Part shown: positions 49,701 through 61,500 of the stretch, in pieces
Numbering within the stretch: position 1 is the stretch's first letter
Layout of the letters: each line of letters begins with the position of its first letter
NCBI GenBank assembly: GCA_013399305.1
Contig: VXAI01000179.1
Span: 111,030-175,029 of the forward strand
Direction of reading: 5' to 3'
DNA length: 64,000 bases
DNA from: Rostratula benghalensis
Taxonomy: Eukaryota > Chordata > Aves > Charadriiformes > Rostratulidae
Notes under the pieces: generated by a model
Seen by the model: the letters and a program-made list of their open reading frames with translations, nothing else
Database searches by the model: none
What the model was told of the DNA's origin: nothing
Position numbers and translations under genes: made by a program

Positions 49701-51700
49701 CACCTCACCCACCTCTGCCCCCACCTCCCATCCTCATGGCTGCTTCCAGATGGGGTACCAGACTCCAAAAATAGGAAATCCATGTTGAGTTCATCAAAGA
49801 CAATCAGTGGAAGAGAGAGCCTTCAGGTGTGTGATTTTGAATCACAAGGAGATAAAATCCTGAGTAATGTGGTGGCAGGGGGATAAGTAAAAATGAAACT
49901 GGGGAAATTGTGATGAGTTGGTGAGACTTGTGACAGTAACTGACACAGAAAACAGGCTGAAATACAATGAAGGAACCGGAAATGGACCTGACAGCCAGGC
50001 AGGTGATAGCAAGAAATCAAAGGAAGGTATGAGAAAGCAAAAAGAGGTCTGTAGACCAGAAAAACAGTGAGCTGAGCTTGAGCCTACAAAGACTTTACTA
50101 CAGGAGAAACCTGGGTTTTGCTGTCAAGAAAACGTAGGAGGAAAACAGTGATCTGGGTAGATCAGGTTCATTCTGTAATGTGTTGTTATTCCTGGGCCTG
50201 ATTTGGGTTTGGAATGAGATACAATGCACACTCAGTGTTTATCCTTTAATGGAGTCAAGGCAGAACCAGAGCAGGCTCATGCTGTTAGTATCAGTGCAGC
50301 AGTATGGGTGTCAAGCTCAAGTCTCAGAATTTCACAGCTACTGATCAGCTGTGAGAAGGTGGCAAAAACTCATCCCATTCACTATACATTGTTCAATGTC
50401 CAAAAAAGTGCAGAGAGGTGAGCAGAAAATAAATTCATTAATTGCGTGGCATTTGACTACACCCAGAGCAGTCCTGACATTGAAGGAAGAAACTTTGGGA
50501 GAAAAAAATAACATTAGCTCATTAAAAGTCACTAAAGACCTTCCCATGATGTGCACAAACATGTCTGAGAGCAGGTTGGGAATACTGAATTTGGTCTTTC
50601 ACCAGTTTTTGAACAGTTTTCCTTAACTTGTTTGTGTTTCATATGAATTAGTGGAGATAGATTTATTCAAGCTCTTAAAAATAAACTGTATAAATTCAAG
50701 CTACTGTACCAAAGTCCAAACTCTGACTCAGTTTTTGTTTTTTCCCTACTCAGTCAAACATCCCCCTAACTTTAGTAGGATTAAGCTGGGTAAGGATTTA
50801 GCAAAACTCATCAACGACTTCATGATTTGGCTCCAGACTCGGTGAAAAATGAACTCTTTAAAAGGACTGTCATGGAACTTACATAAATTTACCAAGTCAA
50901 AGTATGGAATATTCAGTGATTCATGGCAGTGTGGTTTCTATTAGAGGTTCTCTGAAACACAGCGGGCTTGCTTAGCAAGGGTTCATGCAAACATTTTCTT
51001 TGGTTTCAGGCTGTAAAGGTTCACACGCTCCAAGTTTCACTTTAAGCTTTGGGTTCAAGTCTTGGAAATGCCCTACTTGCACTCAATTTTTGTATCCAAA
51101 CCATAGTAAAATAAATCTGGCATGAATGTGAACCAAAATCAGGCTGGCTGAAGTCCACCCAAAGCTGTGAATGCAGTTTAGAGACTTGGTGTGCTAAATG
51201 GCTTTTTGTTGTTCTTAACTGTACCACTGACATCATGTCGATACTCACCTTCCATCTCCTAATGTGCCCCAGATTGCATGGCACCTTTGTGAAACTAAAG
51301 ATTGTGATAAAATGAACGTCAAAGTCATGAAGAAGGGAAAAGGGTACCACTACATTTGAAGGCTTGTATTAGCAACAGGTTGCAAAAGAAACGTTTGAAG
51401 AGTTTCTTCAGTGGGGTAACTTCATTTTATCCAGTGTTATAAAAAGCATGGTGCTCTTATATCACATTATACAAACAGTCCCTTTGCCTACAACAGCCTT
51501 GCAATGTTAGGAATTCTCCAGAAGCATCTATGAACTAATCTTACTGACAACACTTGAGTTCCCAGAGAAAACACATTTTTGCTATGGGCTTGTCAGGCAC
51601 CTTGTATATTAAGACCAATGCTTTACTAAGCTGCCCAATGGCATTTCATTGCTTCCTTTTTTTTCTCCATTACATGCATTTTCTGTCATATTTGTGCCTC

Positions 51701-51925
51701 GCAGAATCACAGAATGATAAGGAGATACCTAGTTCAACCCGCCTGCCAAAGCAGGTCCTCCTAGAGCAGTTTGCACAGGAACTTGTCCACGCAGGTTTTG
51801 AATGTCTCCAGAGACAGAGACTCCACAACCTCTCTGGGCAGCCTGTTCCAGGGCTCTGCCACCCTCAAAGTGAAAAAATTCCACCTTGTGTTTAGATGGA
51901 AATTCTAAGTTCCACTTTCCAAGAG
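51701..51925 (-). mobile_element. CR1 LINE 3' fragment
   Basis: Minus-strand 3' end at 51701 (GCAGAATCACAGAATGATAA), followed by CR1 3' UTR (ctgccaaagcaggtcctcct) and the complement of sequence encoding [19 protein letters not shown] residues, to about 51925. It is closely similar in layout to the fragment at 40731-41257 (tgtctccagagacagagactcc is shared), so both belong to one CR1 subfamily. 5'-truncated. Confidence 0.94.
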
Positions 51926-52499
51926 TCCACATTCTTGTCGGTTTTCGTTACATTATTACGTAAGTAATTATTAAGGCTCTTCTTTTCCCATTCTCTTTTC
52001 TGTGAATTAATATTTTCCTCTCCCTACTCCTACTGCTTTTCTAATTTCTCAGATATCCTTTTTAACCTGATCTTGCCGAATGCTAGCATCCTGCTGTGCT
52101 TTCACCTCTCCACCTCTCCATGAAAGCCAGGGAAAATTAGACTGATTTCAGGATGGTTCTGATTTGATTGGAAAGATTTTTAAACACTTATAGACATACT
52201 GAAAACATTAATTGACATTTGCTGGAAGAGCAGCAGAATGAGAGAAATGTAACAAGTACTTGCCAACAAAGATGAGCTAGGCTGGACAGCAATATAAGCT
52301 GACTGAATTTTATAGGAGGAAACACTTCTGTTAGCTCTATATTTCAGATATCAGGCTGCTATTAACACTGAGTTTAAAACCAAGTGAATATACTTTTATT
52401 GTGATCCTTAATTTTGAGCAGATAGATAGATACTGAACTGATGTTGTGGATGAATTTAATGCTAAATTTACTTAAATCTAAGGACAGAAATTAGTGCCT
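51926..52499. other. Non-coding DNA between two CR1 copies
   Basis: No gene or transposon recognised. It separates the minus-strand CR1 from the plus-strand CR1. Confidence 0.6.
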
Positions 52500-52982
52500 A
52501 GTGAACTTGAAGCTAACTTCTTGGGGTCAGGAAAGCCAAGGGACACAAAGGATATTAAGTGCTTCTATGGCTATGTCAGCCAGAAAGGGAAGGTCAAAGA
52601 AAGTGTACTCTCCCTGATGACCAAAACTGGTAACAATGAACAAAGAGAAGGTTGAGATACTCAACAACTTTTGTCTTTTGCCTTAGTCTTCACTGTCAAC
52701 CTCTCTTCCCACACCCCTTGAATGGATGGACCTCAAGATGGGGACAAGGACAGCAAAGTCCCTCCCACTGTACGAGAAGATGAGGTTTGTGACCACTTGA
52801 GAAACTTGAACATACAGAATTTTATGGGACCTGAGGAGGTGCATCCCAGAGAGAGGTGGATTTGATGGGTGGATGAGGAATTGGCTGGATGGTTGCATCC
52901 AGAGGGTAGTGGTCACTGCTCAATGTTCAGATGGAGATCAATGATGCTGTAGTGTCCCTCGGGGTCATTACTGGAACCAGTA

Positions 52983-53812
52983 GTGTTTAACACTTTCATT
53001 AATGTCATAGACAGTGGGATTGAGTGTACCCTCAGCAAGTTTGTGGATGACACCATGCTGACCGGTGCAGTTGATACACCTGAGGGATGGGATGTCACCA
53101 AGCGCACCAAGCCACAAGGCCAAGTGCAGGGTCCTGAATATGGGTTGAGGCAATCTCCAGTATCAAAACAGGCTGGGAGATGAATGGATTGAGAGTAACC
53201 CTTCTGAGAAGGACTTGGAAGTACTGGGGGATGAAATGCTGGACAGAAGCTGGCATTGTGTGCTTGCAGTCCAGAAAGCCAACATGATCAGTGCAGAGTG
53301 GCAGAGAGGTACCATAGGTTGTATCAAAAGAAGCATGGCCAGCAGGTTGAGAGAAGTGATTCTGCTCCTCTGCTCTGGTGAGATCCCATCTGACATATTG
53401 CATCTAGCTCTGCAGCCATCAGCATAGGAAAGACATAGACTTGTTGGAGCAGTTCCAGAGGAAGGATGTGAAAATTATCAGAGGGCTGGAACACCTCTCC
53501 TATGAAGACAGGCTGAGAGGGCTGGAGTTGTTCAATCTGGAGAAGGCTCCAGGGAGAGTTTATTGTGGCCTTTCAGTACTTAAAGGGGCCTACAGGAAAG
53601 AGGGGCACAAAATTTTTGGCAGGGCTTGTTGTGATAGGACAAAGGGTAATGGTTTTGAATGGGGTAGATTTAAACTAGATATAAGGAAGAAATTTTTTAC
53701 TATGGGTGTGGTGAAACACTGGAGCAGGTTACAGAGAAAGGCAGTAGATGCCTCATCCCTGGAAACATTGCAGGTCTGGTTGGATGGGGCTCTGAGCAGT
53801 ATGATTAGTTGA
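52983..53812 (+). pseudogene. CR1 ORF2 reverse-transcriptase remnant
   Basis: Frames 52983-53183, 53215-53427 and 53441-53812 together cover the later RT and C-terminal part. CTLSKFVDDTML carries the F-x-DD metal-binding motif; AVDTPEG, QKAN...CIKRSMASRLREVI, LEHLSYEDRLRGLELF and RTKGNGFEW...DIRKKFF follow in family order. Frameshifts and a missing N-terminal RT block make it inactive. The foreign 32-base insertion keeps the frame by chance. Confidence 0.93.
53285..53316 (+). repeat. 32-nt duplicated segment, copy 1 (inside CR1)
   Basis: Begins TGATCAGTGCAGAGTGGCAG and ends ACCATA. It replaces about nine bases of expected CR1 sequence between the parts encoding QKAN and CIKRS. It matches 54020-54051 at 31 of 32 positions. 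Confidence 0.9.
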
Positions 53813-53897
53813 AGATGTCCCTCCTCATTGCAGGTGGGTTAGACTAGATGACCTGGCATCTTCCAACCCAAACTATTCTATAGTTCTATTATTCTTA

Positions 53898-54059
53898 GAT
53901 TGACAGAAGTAGGAGGTACAGTCACATGGTAAAATGCTTTAGAGAATTACCAGTTGATTAGGATAAAACTCAGCCAATTTAATTTTTACCAGCTTAGGAT
54001 GCCAACTTGTCCTCTCTCGTGATCAGTGCAGAGTGGCAGAGAGGAACCATAACAGTTAC
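53898..54059. other. Unique spacer containing copy 2 of the duplicated segment
   Basis: Sequence between the CR1 3' end and the LTR. Nothing recognised except the 32-nt match at 54020-54051, which ends eight bases before the LTR start. Confidence 0.6.
54020..54051 (+). repeat. 32-nt duplicated segment, copy 2 (5' flank of LTR)
   Basis: Direct-orientation match to 53285-53316 with a single mismatch (A at 54044 where copy 1 has T at 53310). It lies outside both the CR1 and the LTR as I delimit them. Confidence 0.9.
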
Positions 54060-54627
54060 TGTCCTTGGTTTGGGGTGGAGCAGAGCCAACTTTTTGTTCA
54101 CTGAGAAAGCTCTTGTTTATACTTGGTGCTGTGGCAATCAGGGTCAGTTGACTTGGTTGTTTAACCTGTGGAGGGTTTGCATCTTTGGGAAGGAGCGGAC
54201 AGGACAGGTGACACAAAACTGGCCAATAGGGAATTCCATCCCATCTGCCATGCTCAGTATAAAAGCTGAGGGGTCAGGTTGGCTTTTCCTCAATGACTTG
54301 TCGTATTCTTGGGCTTCTATTTGATGGCTTTATTCCTTTGATCCCCATCTGTGTGTTTCTGCATCCAGTCCCCACTCATCCCTGAGACCAATCTGGGACT
54401 TTCTAGTGCCTGCTGGTGACATCTCCTTGGGAGCTTGATATGGTTTTTTATATATTTGTATATATATATTTCATTATTTCATTTTTATTTTATTATATTT
54501 CATTAATGTAGGCTATTTTGTCCCTAAACTCATAAATCTATATCTCTCTTCTTCCTCTCCTTGGAACAAGAGTTGGGGGAAAGCATCTGTTGTCTTGTCA
54601 TTGGCCAACCCAGACCAAACCATGACA
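54060..54627 (+). mobile_element. Solo LTR, avian ERVL-like, 568 bp
   Basis: Begins TGTCCTTGGTTTGG and ends CCAAACCATGACA, which form terminal inverted repeats with the TG...CA ends of an LTR. A five-base flanking near-duplicate, GTTAC (54055-54059) and ATTAC (54628-54632), fits the 5-bp target site of ERVL-type elements. A TATA box (TATAAAA, 54258-54264) follows CCATGCTCAG and precedes GCTGAGGGGTCAGG, the same promoter plan as the LTR at 34316-34866. The R-U5 part is very AT-rich. No internal retroviral genes flank it, so it is a recombined solo LTR. Confidence 0.82.
54258..54264 (+). promoter_or_regulatory. LTR TATA box
   Basis: TATAAAA in the U3 to R boundary region of the solo LTR, preceded by GCTCAG and followed by GCTGAGG. 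It would be the core promoter of the original provirus. Whether it drives any transcript now cannot be seen. Confidence 0.6.
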
Positions 54628-57600
54628 ATTACTTTACTTGCCGTGTTTTCTGTCTGCCTAGCCTGATAATTCTGACAGTGCTCAAACCACCACTGACCAG
54701 CCCTTTACCAATGCAATGGTCTTTGTAGTTCTCCCATGAGCTCTGAGCTGGCCTGGTGTCTGTAGACACAATTCTTTTTCTGAAATAGAGAGCAGAGTTT
54801 TCTCTTTCCCCCCAAAGGAATCAGAAAACCACAGGGTCCCATGTCATCTCACACTACAAAATATGACCAAGAGTCCTCGTCCCTTGCATGGTCCAAAGCC
54901 ACCTCCCATTACAGAAGGGTTTCTCTTAGGTCTCAGGTCATAATAACCAGCTCCACCATGACATCTTGAATATTCCTGAGGATATAAAATGGAAGTAGAC
55001 AACTGCACTTAAACCACTTCCACTGTGCAGCTATAGGTAGGATGTTTTTCCTTGCCTATTCAAAGCAGCTATTGCTTAAAACAAAACAGTAAATGGAATT
55101 ATCTCCACACTTGGGCTAACAGGAACATTAGTAGTTACAATTTGAAGGCTAAAATATGTTTTGTAGTGGGAAAAAATACTATTACAAGAAGGACTCGAGG
55201 ATTAATGAACTAATGGAACAGTATCTTCTAATAAATAACTTTCATGCAATGCTAGCAAAATAAATGCTTCAAAGCTAAAAAACCAGTTTTTACTACAGGT
55301 AAATGAAATAATTCAAGTGCTTAAATGCAAGGCCTAATTGAACAAAAGTGATTAGGTATCAACTCAGCACTGCAAGTTCTGGACTCTGTAAAATGGCTGG
55401 GAGGATGTGCACCTAATAATAGACGCCACAAGACTGCAGTAAGTAAGAAACACCAAAGAGAAGAATTTGTGTAAAATACTGCCTCTTCCCTTAACAGCTT
55501 TTGTCAGAAGCACCTTTGTCAAAGCCAGCCTAAGACTGCCTCGTTCTTTGATTGTGATTAATTACAGCTGATAGAAACTGCCAGGGCAGCCTGCTTACCA
55601 AAGAACCCACTTGGGAGGAGAGAGACCTGGTCTGAAAGTTTCAAATCTTTTCTCCTTACATGGCAATAAATGAGAAGCTGGGTGAAGATATAGGGCCCCT
55701 CTGTTTGTATTGTTACAATTGAAAATGCCAGGCTCTGCAGAACAGAGATGCCTTGCAGGAATAATCCTGATTTTGACTGTATCTCTGATCACAGAGCTAT
55801 GGACTCCAATGCTGAAGCATATGCTGTGTCTTTGGGTCCAAGTAGAATACAATATACCAAAACCAATATTCCTCTGAGAAACAAGCATACATCAGTCTGT
55901 TACAAAGCCAAGTTTTCTTTGTTTGTATTTTCTATTTGGGTTATTTAGTCTGCCATGGTACAACTTCTGTAAATTGTGTAAGTAAATTTTTGGGGCAAAA
56001 AGAAAATATGTCTGATATAATAAGAGCATGATAAAGGAAACTATATGGAAGAGAATTATTTGATTAAAAGAATGGGTAGGATAGGTTATAACATTGATGC
56101 CTGCACATGGACTGAAGGTGGCCCCTGTGTCTGTGTCCTCTTTCTTTAGAAGCCTCCAGTTTAACATGTAAATTGGCTCCAGGGTTGAACAAAACAAATG
56201 CTAATGCCAGCTTTTATTCAATGTAATCTATTCCATCTGCTTCATAAGAACTAAATAACGTTCCGGACCATCCCAGGTACACAATCATGTGATCTATAGT
56301 AATAAATCATTCATAAAGAAAGCTATAAAACATAGCTGAGAGCTCGAAATTTTACAGAAAGCCACCATATTGTTACACTACAGATCAGTGGGTTGTTGAC
56401 ATCCTTTGGCAATTGTAGTTGAAAAGGATCAATGCCTGGATTTGTCCCAGCCACCTGAGGAATCTGTGTGGTCATTCTAGCTCCATAGATTGTCAATAAA
56501 ATAAACTCTTAATCCCCAGATTGAAACAGGCAGCATGAATGAACATCTGCCAGGAGATACCCACTGAGCCCCATTGATTGGGTACAGCACCTAAGATGGC
56601 AGTGACTTAAACTTGGGTACGCTGGGAAGATGCCTGAATCTGGAGTGAATCTGTTGTCCCCAATGATGGTGTTCCAGGGCCGGATGCCAGCAGTCTCCTT
56701 GGTCATTCCCTTGCAACTCTGCACCTCTCTCACACTCCCATTTACTGCTAGATGAAGTGGAGCAAACACAAAATAAAAAATAAGTAACATCAAGAAGAAA
56801 AGCCTTCCAGTTCCCAATGGGTCCATTCATATCTAAGTTGAGCGTGCTATTCTGGAGTGAATACGGACTTTGTGTTCTTTGTACACACTGTAATGTTGTA
56901 ACTGGCTTCAGTTTTGACTAACCATCTTCTTGTCAAAAACATTGTTCAGAAACTCTAACAATAATCCACTTTAGCCTGCCTTTTTTTTTTTTTTTTTTTT
57001 TTTTCCTGAGTTTGAACAGGCCTAAGTTAAGACAATAAGGCAAAAGTCTGAACCCAAATTTTTCAGCATTACCTTCCAAGTATCTTTTCCCAGTTCCATC
57101 TGCAGGTCAGTTATAAGAACAGCTAGCTCCTTTCACTTCCGAGCTAAATGGTATAACCACTTGCAAATGCTGTCCCAAGCCATTTGCTTCCACGTCTTCT
57201 CTCAAAACTTAAAAGAAAATAAACCCAACTGCATGCAAGGGTCATGGGAGGGAAGACACTAGTCAGCCTGTTCTACATCAGAGAGGCTGTCTAATATGAA
57301 GACTCAAATGCTAGATTAAGACTTGATTTATCTGTTCTTTACCCTTTCCTTCCCACACATGGGTGAAGTGGTGAGGTTGGTTAGTGCATAGTCAGAATCT
57401 CAGTTTTCCTGCTTGCACATTGCCATCTTTGCAGATGATATGAGAAGCATGCACTGGTTTAGACTAGTAAAATGAAGAGGGTCATTAATCTCAGCTACCC
57501 TGTTTTATACAGGCAGGAATAGTCTCTGTTGGTATTGAATTGCTACTCAAATGTCAGAGACAAAAGTAGATCCTTCTTATTCTACATTCTTGACAAAACA

Positions 57601-59768
57601 GAGCAAGTGAGAAACGTCTCTCTATTCTGCCACAAAAAATATTAATGTGTCTGTGGAAAATAAAATTTTTTTATTTATTTTTTTTTTCTGGAAATGTCAA
57701 AGAAATGGGGGAAAAAAAATGAAACAGCAAAAGAAATCTTCCTCTCCCCCCCAAATTCTTTGTCATTTGGGGGAAGTAACCCTATATATACACACACAAC
57801 TATGGATACACACATTCTCAAAGTGAAAACTTAATTTTCTTTTGCTTAAAAGTATTGAGAACATTCTGACTGATGCTTGAAGCTAGAAGTACTACTCTGA
57901 TAAAAGGACCATTCCTAAATGGAGTAGAATGCCATCACCATCTGGTTAATAGCATGGTTGTTCTTTCCTCACATAACTTGCAACACATGTTGTATGACCA
58001 CTTCGCCATTTGTGGGAAGGAAGGGGTAAAGGATAAATAAATCAAGTCTTAATCTAGCATTTGAGTCTTCATCTCAGACAGTCTGACGGAGGACAGGCTG
58101 GCTGGTGTTTTCCCTCCCATGATCCTTGCATACAGTTGAGATTTTTTGCCTTTAACACTGAGAAATAATCTTGAAGTGGGTGGATATCAGTAACTTTCAC
58201 CTCTCTTATGAATCTGTCCCACATGTTTATCACATAGGACATCATTACTCCTCTAATGTTTTGTTTACATGAAGATAAACTATGCCATGTGTCTAGTGCT
58301 AGATTTACTAACACAGCAGCATCTTGGTGGGAAAGGTATTTCTTCATCCTATGGAATTTTTTGAGATTTAACTATTTTCCCGTTCTCAGTATAAAATGGA
58401 GCACTTTCAAATGTTTACATAAAAATGAACTACTTCCTGAAAGGCACCTTGCACTCACTCATAAAGCTAAGCAGACTTGAAGTTCAAGTCTGCTTCTTTC
58501 CTATGTCTTAACAGTGGTCACTGTGCTATTGACTATTCTAATGAGGGAAAGTATTTGTCTTTCTTACATATATCAGTTATTCCCTCCTTGAGCAGATGGA
58601 GCTTTTTTAATTGCTGTATTTCTGTAAAATGTTTAAGATCTGGAAAGTGAGTTCTTTCTAATAACAACAAAAATATTCTACCAGTAAATTCCTAAGGTAA
58701 CATCTCTAAAATAATTTTGTCAGGACAGAAGCCAAATTCAGTTTACCACTTCTTACTAATATAGTTACCCTACTCCAGGTAGCCTGAATATTTTAGCAAG
58801 CAAGGTCAGTAATCAGAGAGAAAGGGAGTCTGGAAGAAATACCACTTCTGACTGTAAAACCCAGCTGAAACTTCAATTGTCTTACATCAAAACCTGATAC
58901 TATGGCGTTTCTGGAGTTAATAACTACCATTCAGCGTCCTTCCCATTTCTTTAAACTTCAGGAAATTTAATCAACACTCACAGTGTGTACTGCAGTGAAA
59001 TAATACCCAGTTTTAAAGATGCCTGGTCTGTTTACACACTGCAGTTTGTGTTTTAAAGACACCTGTTTGCTCAGCTCTTCCTAAGGTGGTAGGATCTTTC
59101 TATGAGAATATAGAGGAGGTCTGAGACAGAGGAACTGCACATATTTCTGTCTAAATTCATCCTTGTAAGTGGGTGTAAAATGATATCATTATGATCTGGT
59201 TAAATTTAATTCTGTAATTTGCCATTCACCACATTTTGTATCTGCTTCTGTGCCTGGTCTATAGTGTATACATATTAAAGCTCGATTAATGCTGTAGGCA
59301 CAGCATTTGCAGAGAAACATGTTATTTAATCTGGTGAGGTATATTTGATCCCTGATTTTAGCTCTGGTAGTGGTAGTTCCAAATTGGGATAGTCTGAGAG
59401 GTTTTGAAGAATTATATTTTTGTGGGGAAGTTTTCAAATAACATATGCCCAGGTCTTGTGTTTAAGTGTAGTAGGTATTTTTAAGCCCTGTGTCTGGGTG
59501 AAATCAGTGGGCACAAATCTAAAGCAATGCAAAGTTTTTGAAAAATTCTAGTGTGCCCCTGCATTTCACTGCAGAATCATGAGTGGGATATCTGTCTCTA
59601 GTTAACCACCATGTGTGTATCTTCAGCACTCACAGAAGTTTCTCTTCAGTGCAATGCAAGAGGTCAGCAGGTTAGCTTTCTCCATCTTAGCAACCCTCTT
59701 ATCAATCGTTCCATTTTTTATTATCCTTTTCCAGAGAATATGCTGTTCATCTCTCTCCGACATTAATC
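54628..59768. other. AT-rich non-coding DNA
   Basis: About 5.1 kb with no recognised gene. It holds a 24-base T run (56981-57004) and T-rich or A-rich low-complexity DNA near 57.66-57.72 kb. Two overlapping minus-strand frames near 56.51-56.83 kb begin with a hydrophobic stretch; see findings. Confidence 0.6.
56981..57004. repeat. Poly-T run, 24 bases
   Basis: Uninterrupted T run. No retrocopy is recognised on the minus strand beside it. Confidence 0.95.
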
Positions 59769-61500
59769 ATAAAATTGTGGAATCGTTTAGGTTGGAAAGC
59801 ACCCTTAAGATCATTGAGTCCAACCATTAACCTAGCACTTCCAAGTCCACAAATAAACCGCATCCCCAAAGACTACATCTGCCCATCTTTTAAATACCTC
59901 CAGGGATGGTGACTCAAGCACTTCCTTGAGCAGTCTGTTCCAATGCTTGACAAACTTTTCAGTGAATATTTTTTTCCTAATATCCAATCTAAACCTCCCC
60001 TGGCACAACTTGAATCCATTTCCTCTTGTCCTCTCACCTGTTACTTGACAGAAGATACTGACTCCCATCTTTCTACAACCCCCTTTCACGTAGTTGTAGA
60101 GAGCACTAAGGTCCCCCTCTCAGCCTCCTTTTCTCCAGGCTAAACAACCCCAGTTCCTTCAGCTGCTGCTCATCAGACTTGTGCTCTGGTCCTCTCACCA
60201 GCTTCATTGCCCTTCTCTAGACATGCTCCAGAATCTCAATGTCTTTCCTGTAATGAGGGGCTCAAAACTAAACATAGTACTTGAAGTGTGGCCTCACCAG
60301 CATTAAATACAGGGGACAATCACTTCCCCAGTCCTGCTGGCTAAGCTATTTCTGATAGAAGCCAGGATGCTATTTGCCTTCTTGTTCACTTGGGCACACT
60401 GGTGGCTCATATTGTTAGTTCTTGACCAAAACCCCAAGTCCTTTTCCACCAGCCCGCTTTCCAGCCACTCTTTCCCAAGACCATAGTGCTGCATGTTGTT
60501 GTTGTGACCCAAGTGCAGGACCTGGCACTTGGTTTCGTTGAGCCTTTATGACACCATGGCCCGTCAATCCAGCCTGTCCCTCCATTAAGCTTTCCTACCC
60601 TCAATCAGGTTGATACTTGGTGTCATCTGCAGAATTACTGATCCACTTGTCCAGATGGTTGATAAAGATATTAAAGAGAACAGGCCCAGTACTGAGCCCT
60701 TGCGAACACCACTTGTGACCAGCCACCTGTTGAACTCTATTCACCACATCTTGAGCTCAGCCATCCAGTCAGTTTTTCACCCTGCAAAAAGTACACCTGC
60801 CCAAGCCATGAACATCCACTTTCTCCAGAAGAATACTGTGGGAAACAGCATCAAAGGCTTTATTAAAGTCCAGGTAAACACCATCCATGGCCTCTCCCTT
60901 ATCCACTGAGTGGGTCACATTGTGATAAACGGAGGTTCAAGCAGAACCTGCCTTTCATAAACCCAAGCTGACTGTCTAATTGTCCTCTACATGGCCACAT
61001 GATGGCACTCAGGATGATCTGTTCTACAATCTTCCCAGGCACCAAGGTCAAACTGAGGCCTGTAGCTCGCCAGATCCTCCTTCTGATCCTTCTTTAGATG
61101 GCCATTACATCTGCTATCTTCCAGCCAACTGGTACCTCCCCAGTTAGCTGGAACTGCTGAAAAAATATGAAAAGTAGCTTGATGAGCCCTTCTGCCAGCT
61201 CCCTCAGTATCCGTGGGTGGATCCCATCCAGCCTCATAGATTTGTGTGCATCTAAGTGATATCTCAGGTCACTCACAATTTCCCCTTGAAATATGAGGGC
61301 TTCGTTCCGCTCCCCATCTCCATCTCCCAGCTCAGGGGCCTGGGTATCCAGAGAAAACTGGTTTTATTATTAAAGACTGAGGCAAAGAAGTCATTATTAC
61401 TGCAACCTTTTCCTTATCCTTGGTTACTTTGGTTTTCCCCACATCCTTCTAAGGAGATTCTCCTTAGACCTCTTTTTGTTGTTAATGTATTAATAATACC
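59769..61500 (-). mobile_element. CR1 LINE, about 1.7 kb, longest copy in the window
   Basis: Minus-strand 3' terminus near 59769 (complement of the CR1 end, then ggtttaggttgg at 59788-59797 region). CR1 continues without large gaps through the C-terminal region, the RT core and the linker before RT, to about 61495 (complement of aggcaaagaagtcattatta-type sequence). It carries many stops and small indels. It differs in its 3' UTR and RT details from the copies at 40.7, 51.7 and 52.5 kb, so it is another CR1 subfamily. 5'-truncated; endonuclease absent. Confidence 0.95.
59832..61276 (-). pseudogene. CR1 ORF2 reverse-transcriptase remnant
   Basis: Order on the minus strand: LDAHKSM and DGIHPRILRELAEGL with LTGEVPVGWK (61276-61094, the linker before RT). 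Next comes a broken RT core in which complement translation shows DFNKAFDAVSHSILLEKV and an S-A-DD in place of F-x-DD. Then GHNNNMQHYGLGKEWLESG, ANSILASIRNSLASRTGEVI (60512-60303), and [21 protein letters not shown] with HWNRLLKEV (60089-59832). Several stops and frameshifts interrupt it. It is the most complete RT in the window but clearly dead. Confidence 0.93.

Larger units (their letters stand above)
41258..51700. other. AT-rich non-coding DNA
   Basis: About 10.4 kb without a recognised gene, RNA or transposon. Simple features include an A run at 43920-43935, A/C-rich and T-rich patches near 45.58-45.64 kb and a G run at 46.73 kb. Two small AAC repeats occur near 48.31 and 49.46 kb. Short frames on both strands lack known motifs. 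Confidence 0.65.
52500..53897 (+). mobile_element. CR1 LINE, about 1.4 kb, with internal deletion and a short foreign insertion
   Basis: CR1 sequence begins near 52500 (ggaaagccaagggacac; then agaaagggaaggtcaaagaa and cctcttcccacaccccttga). It runs through RT to the 3' end with ccaacccaaactattctata and TTCTATTATTCTTA near 53897. Part of the RT is deleted near 52860, where catcccagag passes straight to a stretch matching gcatccagagggtagtggtc. At 53285-53316 about nine usual CR1 bases are replaced by 32 bases that recur at 54020-54051. The 5' end is truncated and no endonuclease domain is present. Confidence 0.95.

Noticed and set aside
60610..60909. 99-codon plus-strand frame
   Set aside because: It is antisense to the CR1 RT region and has no independent support.
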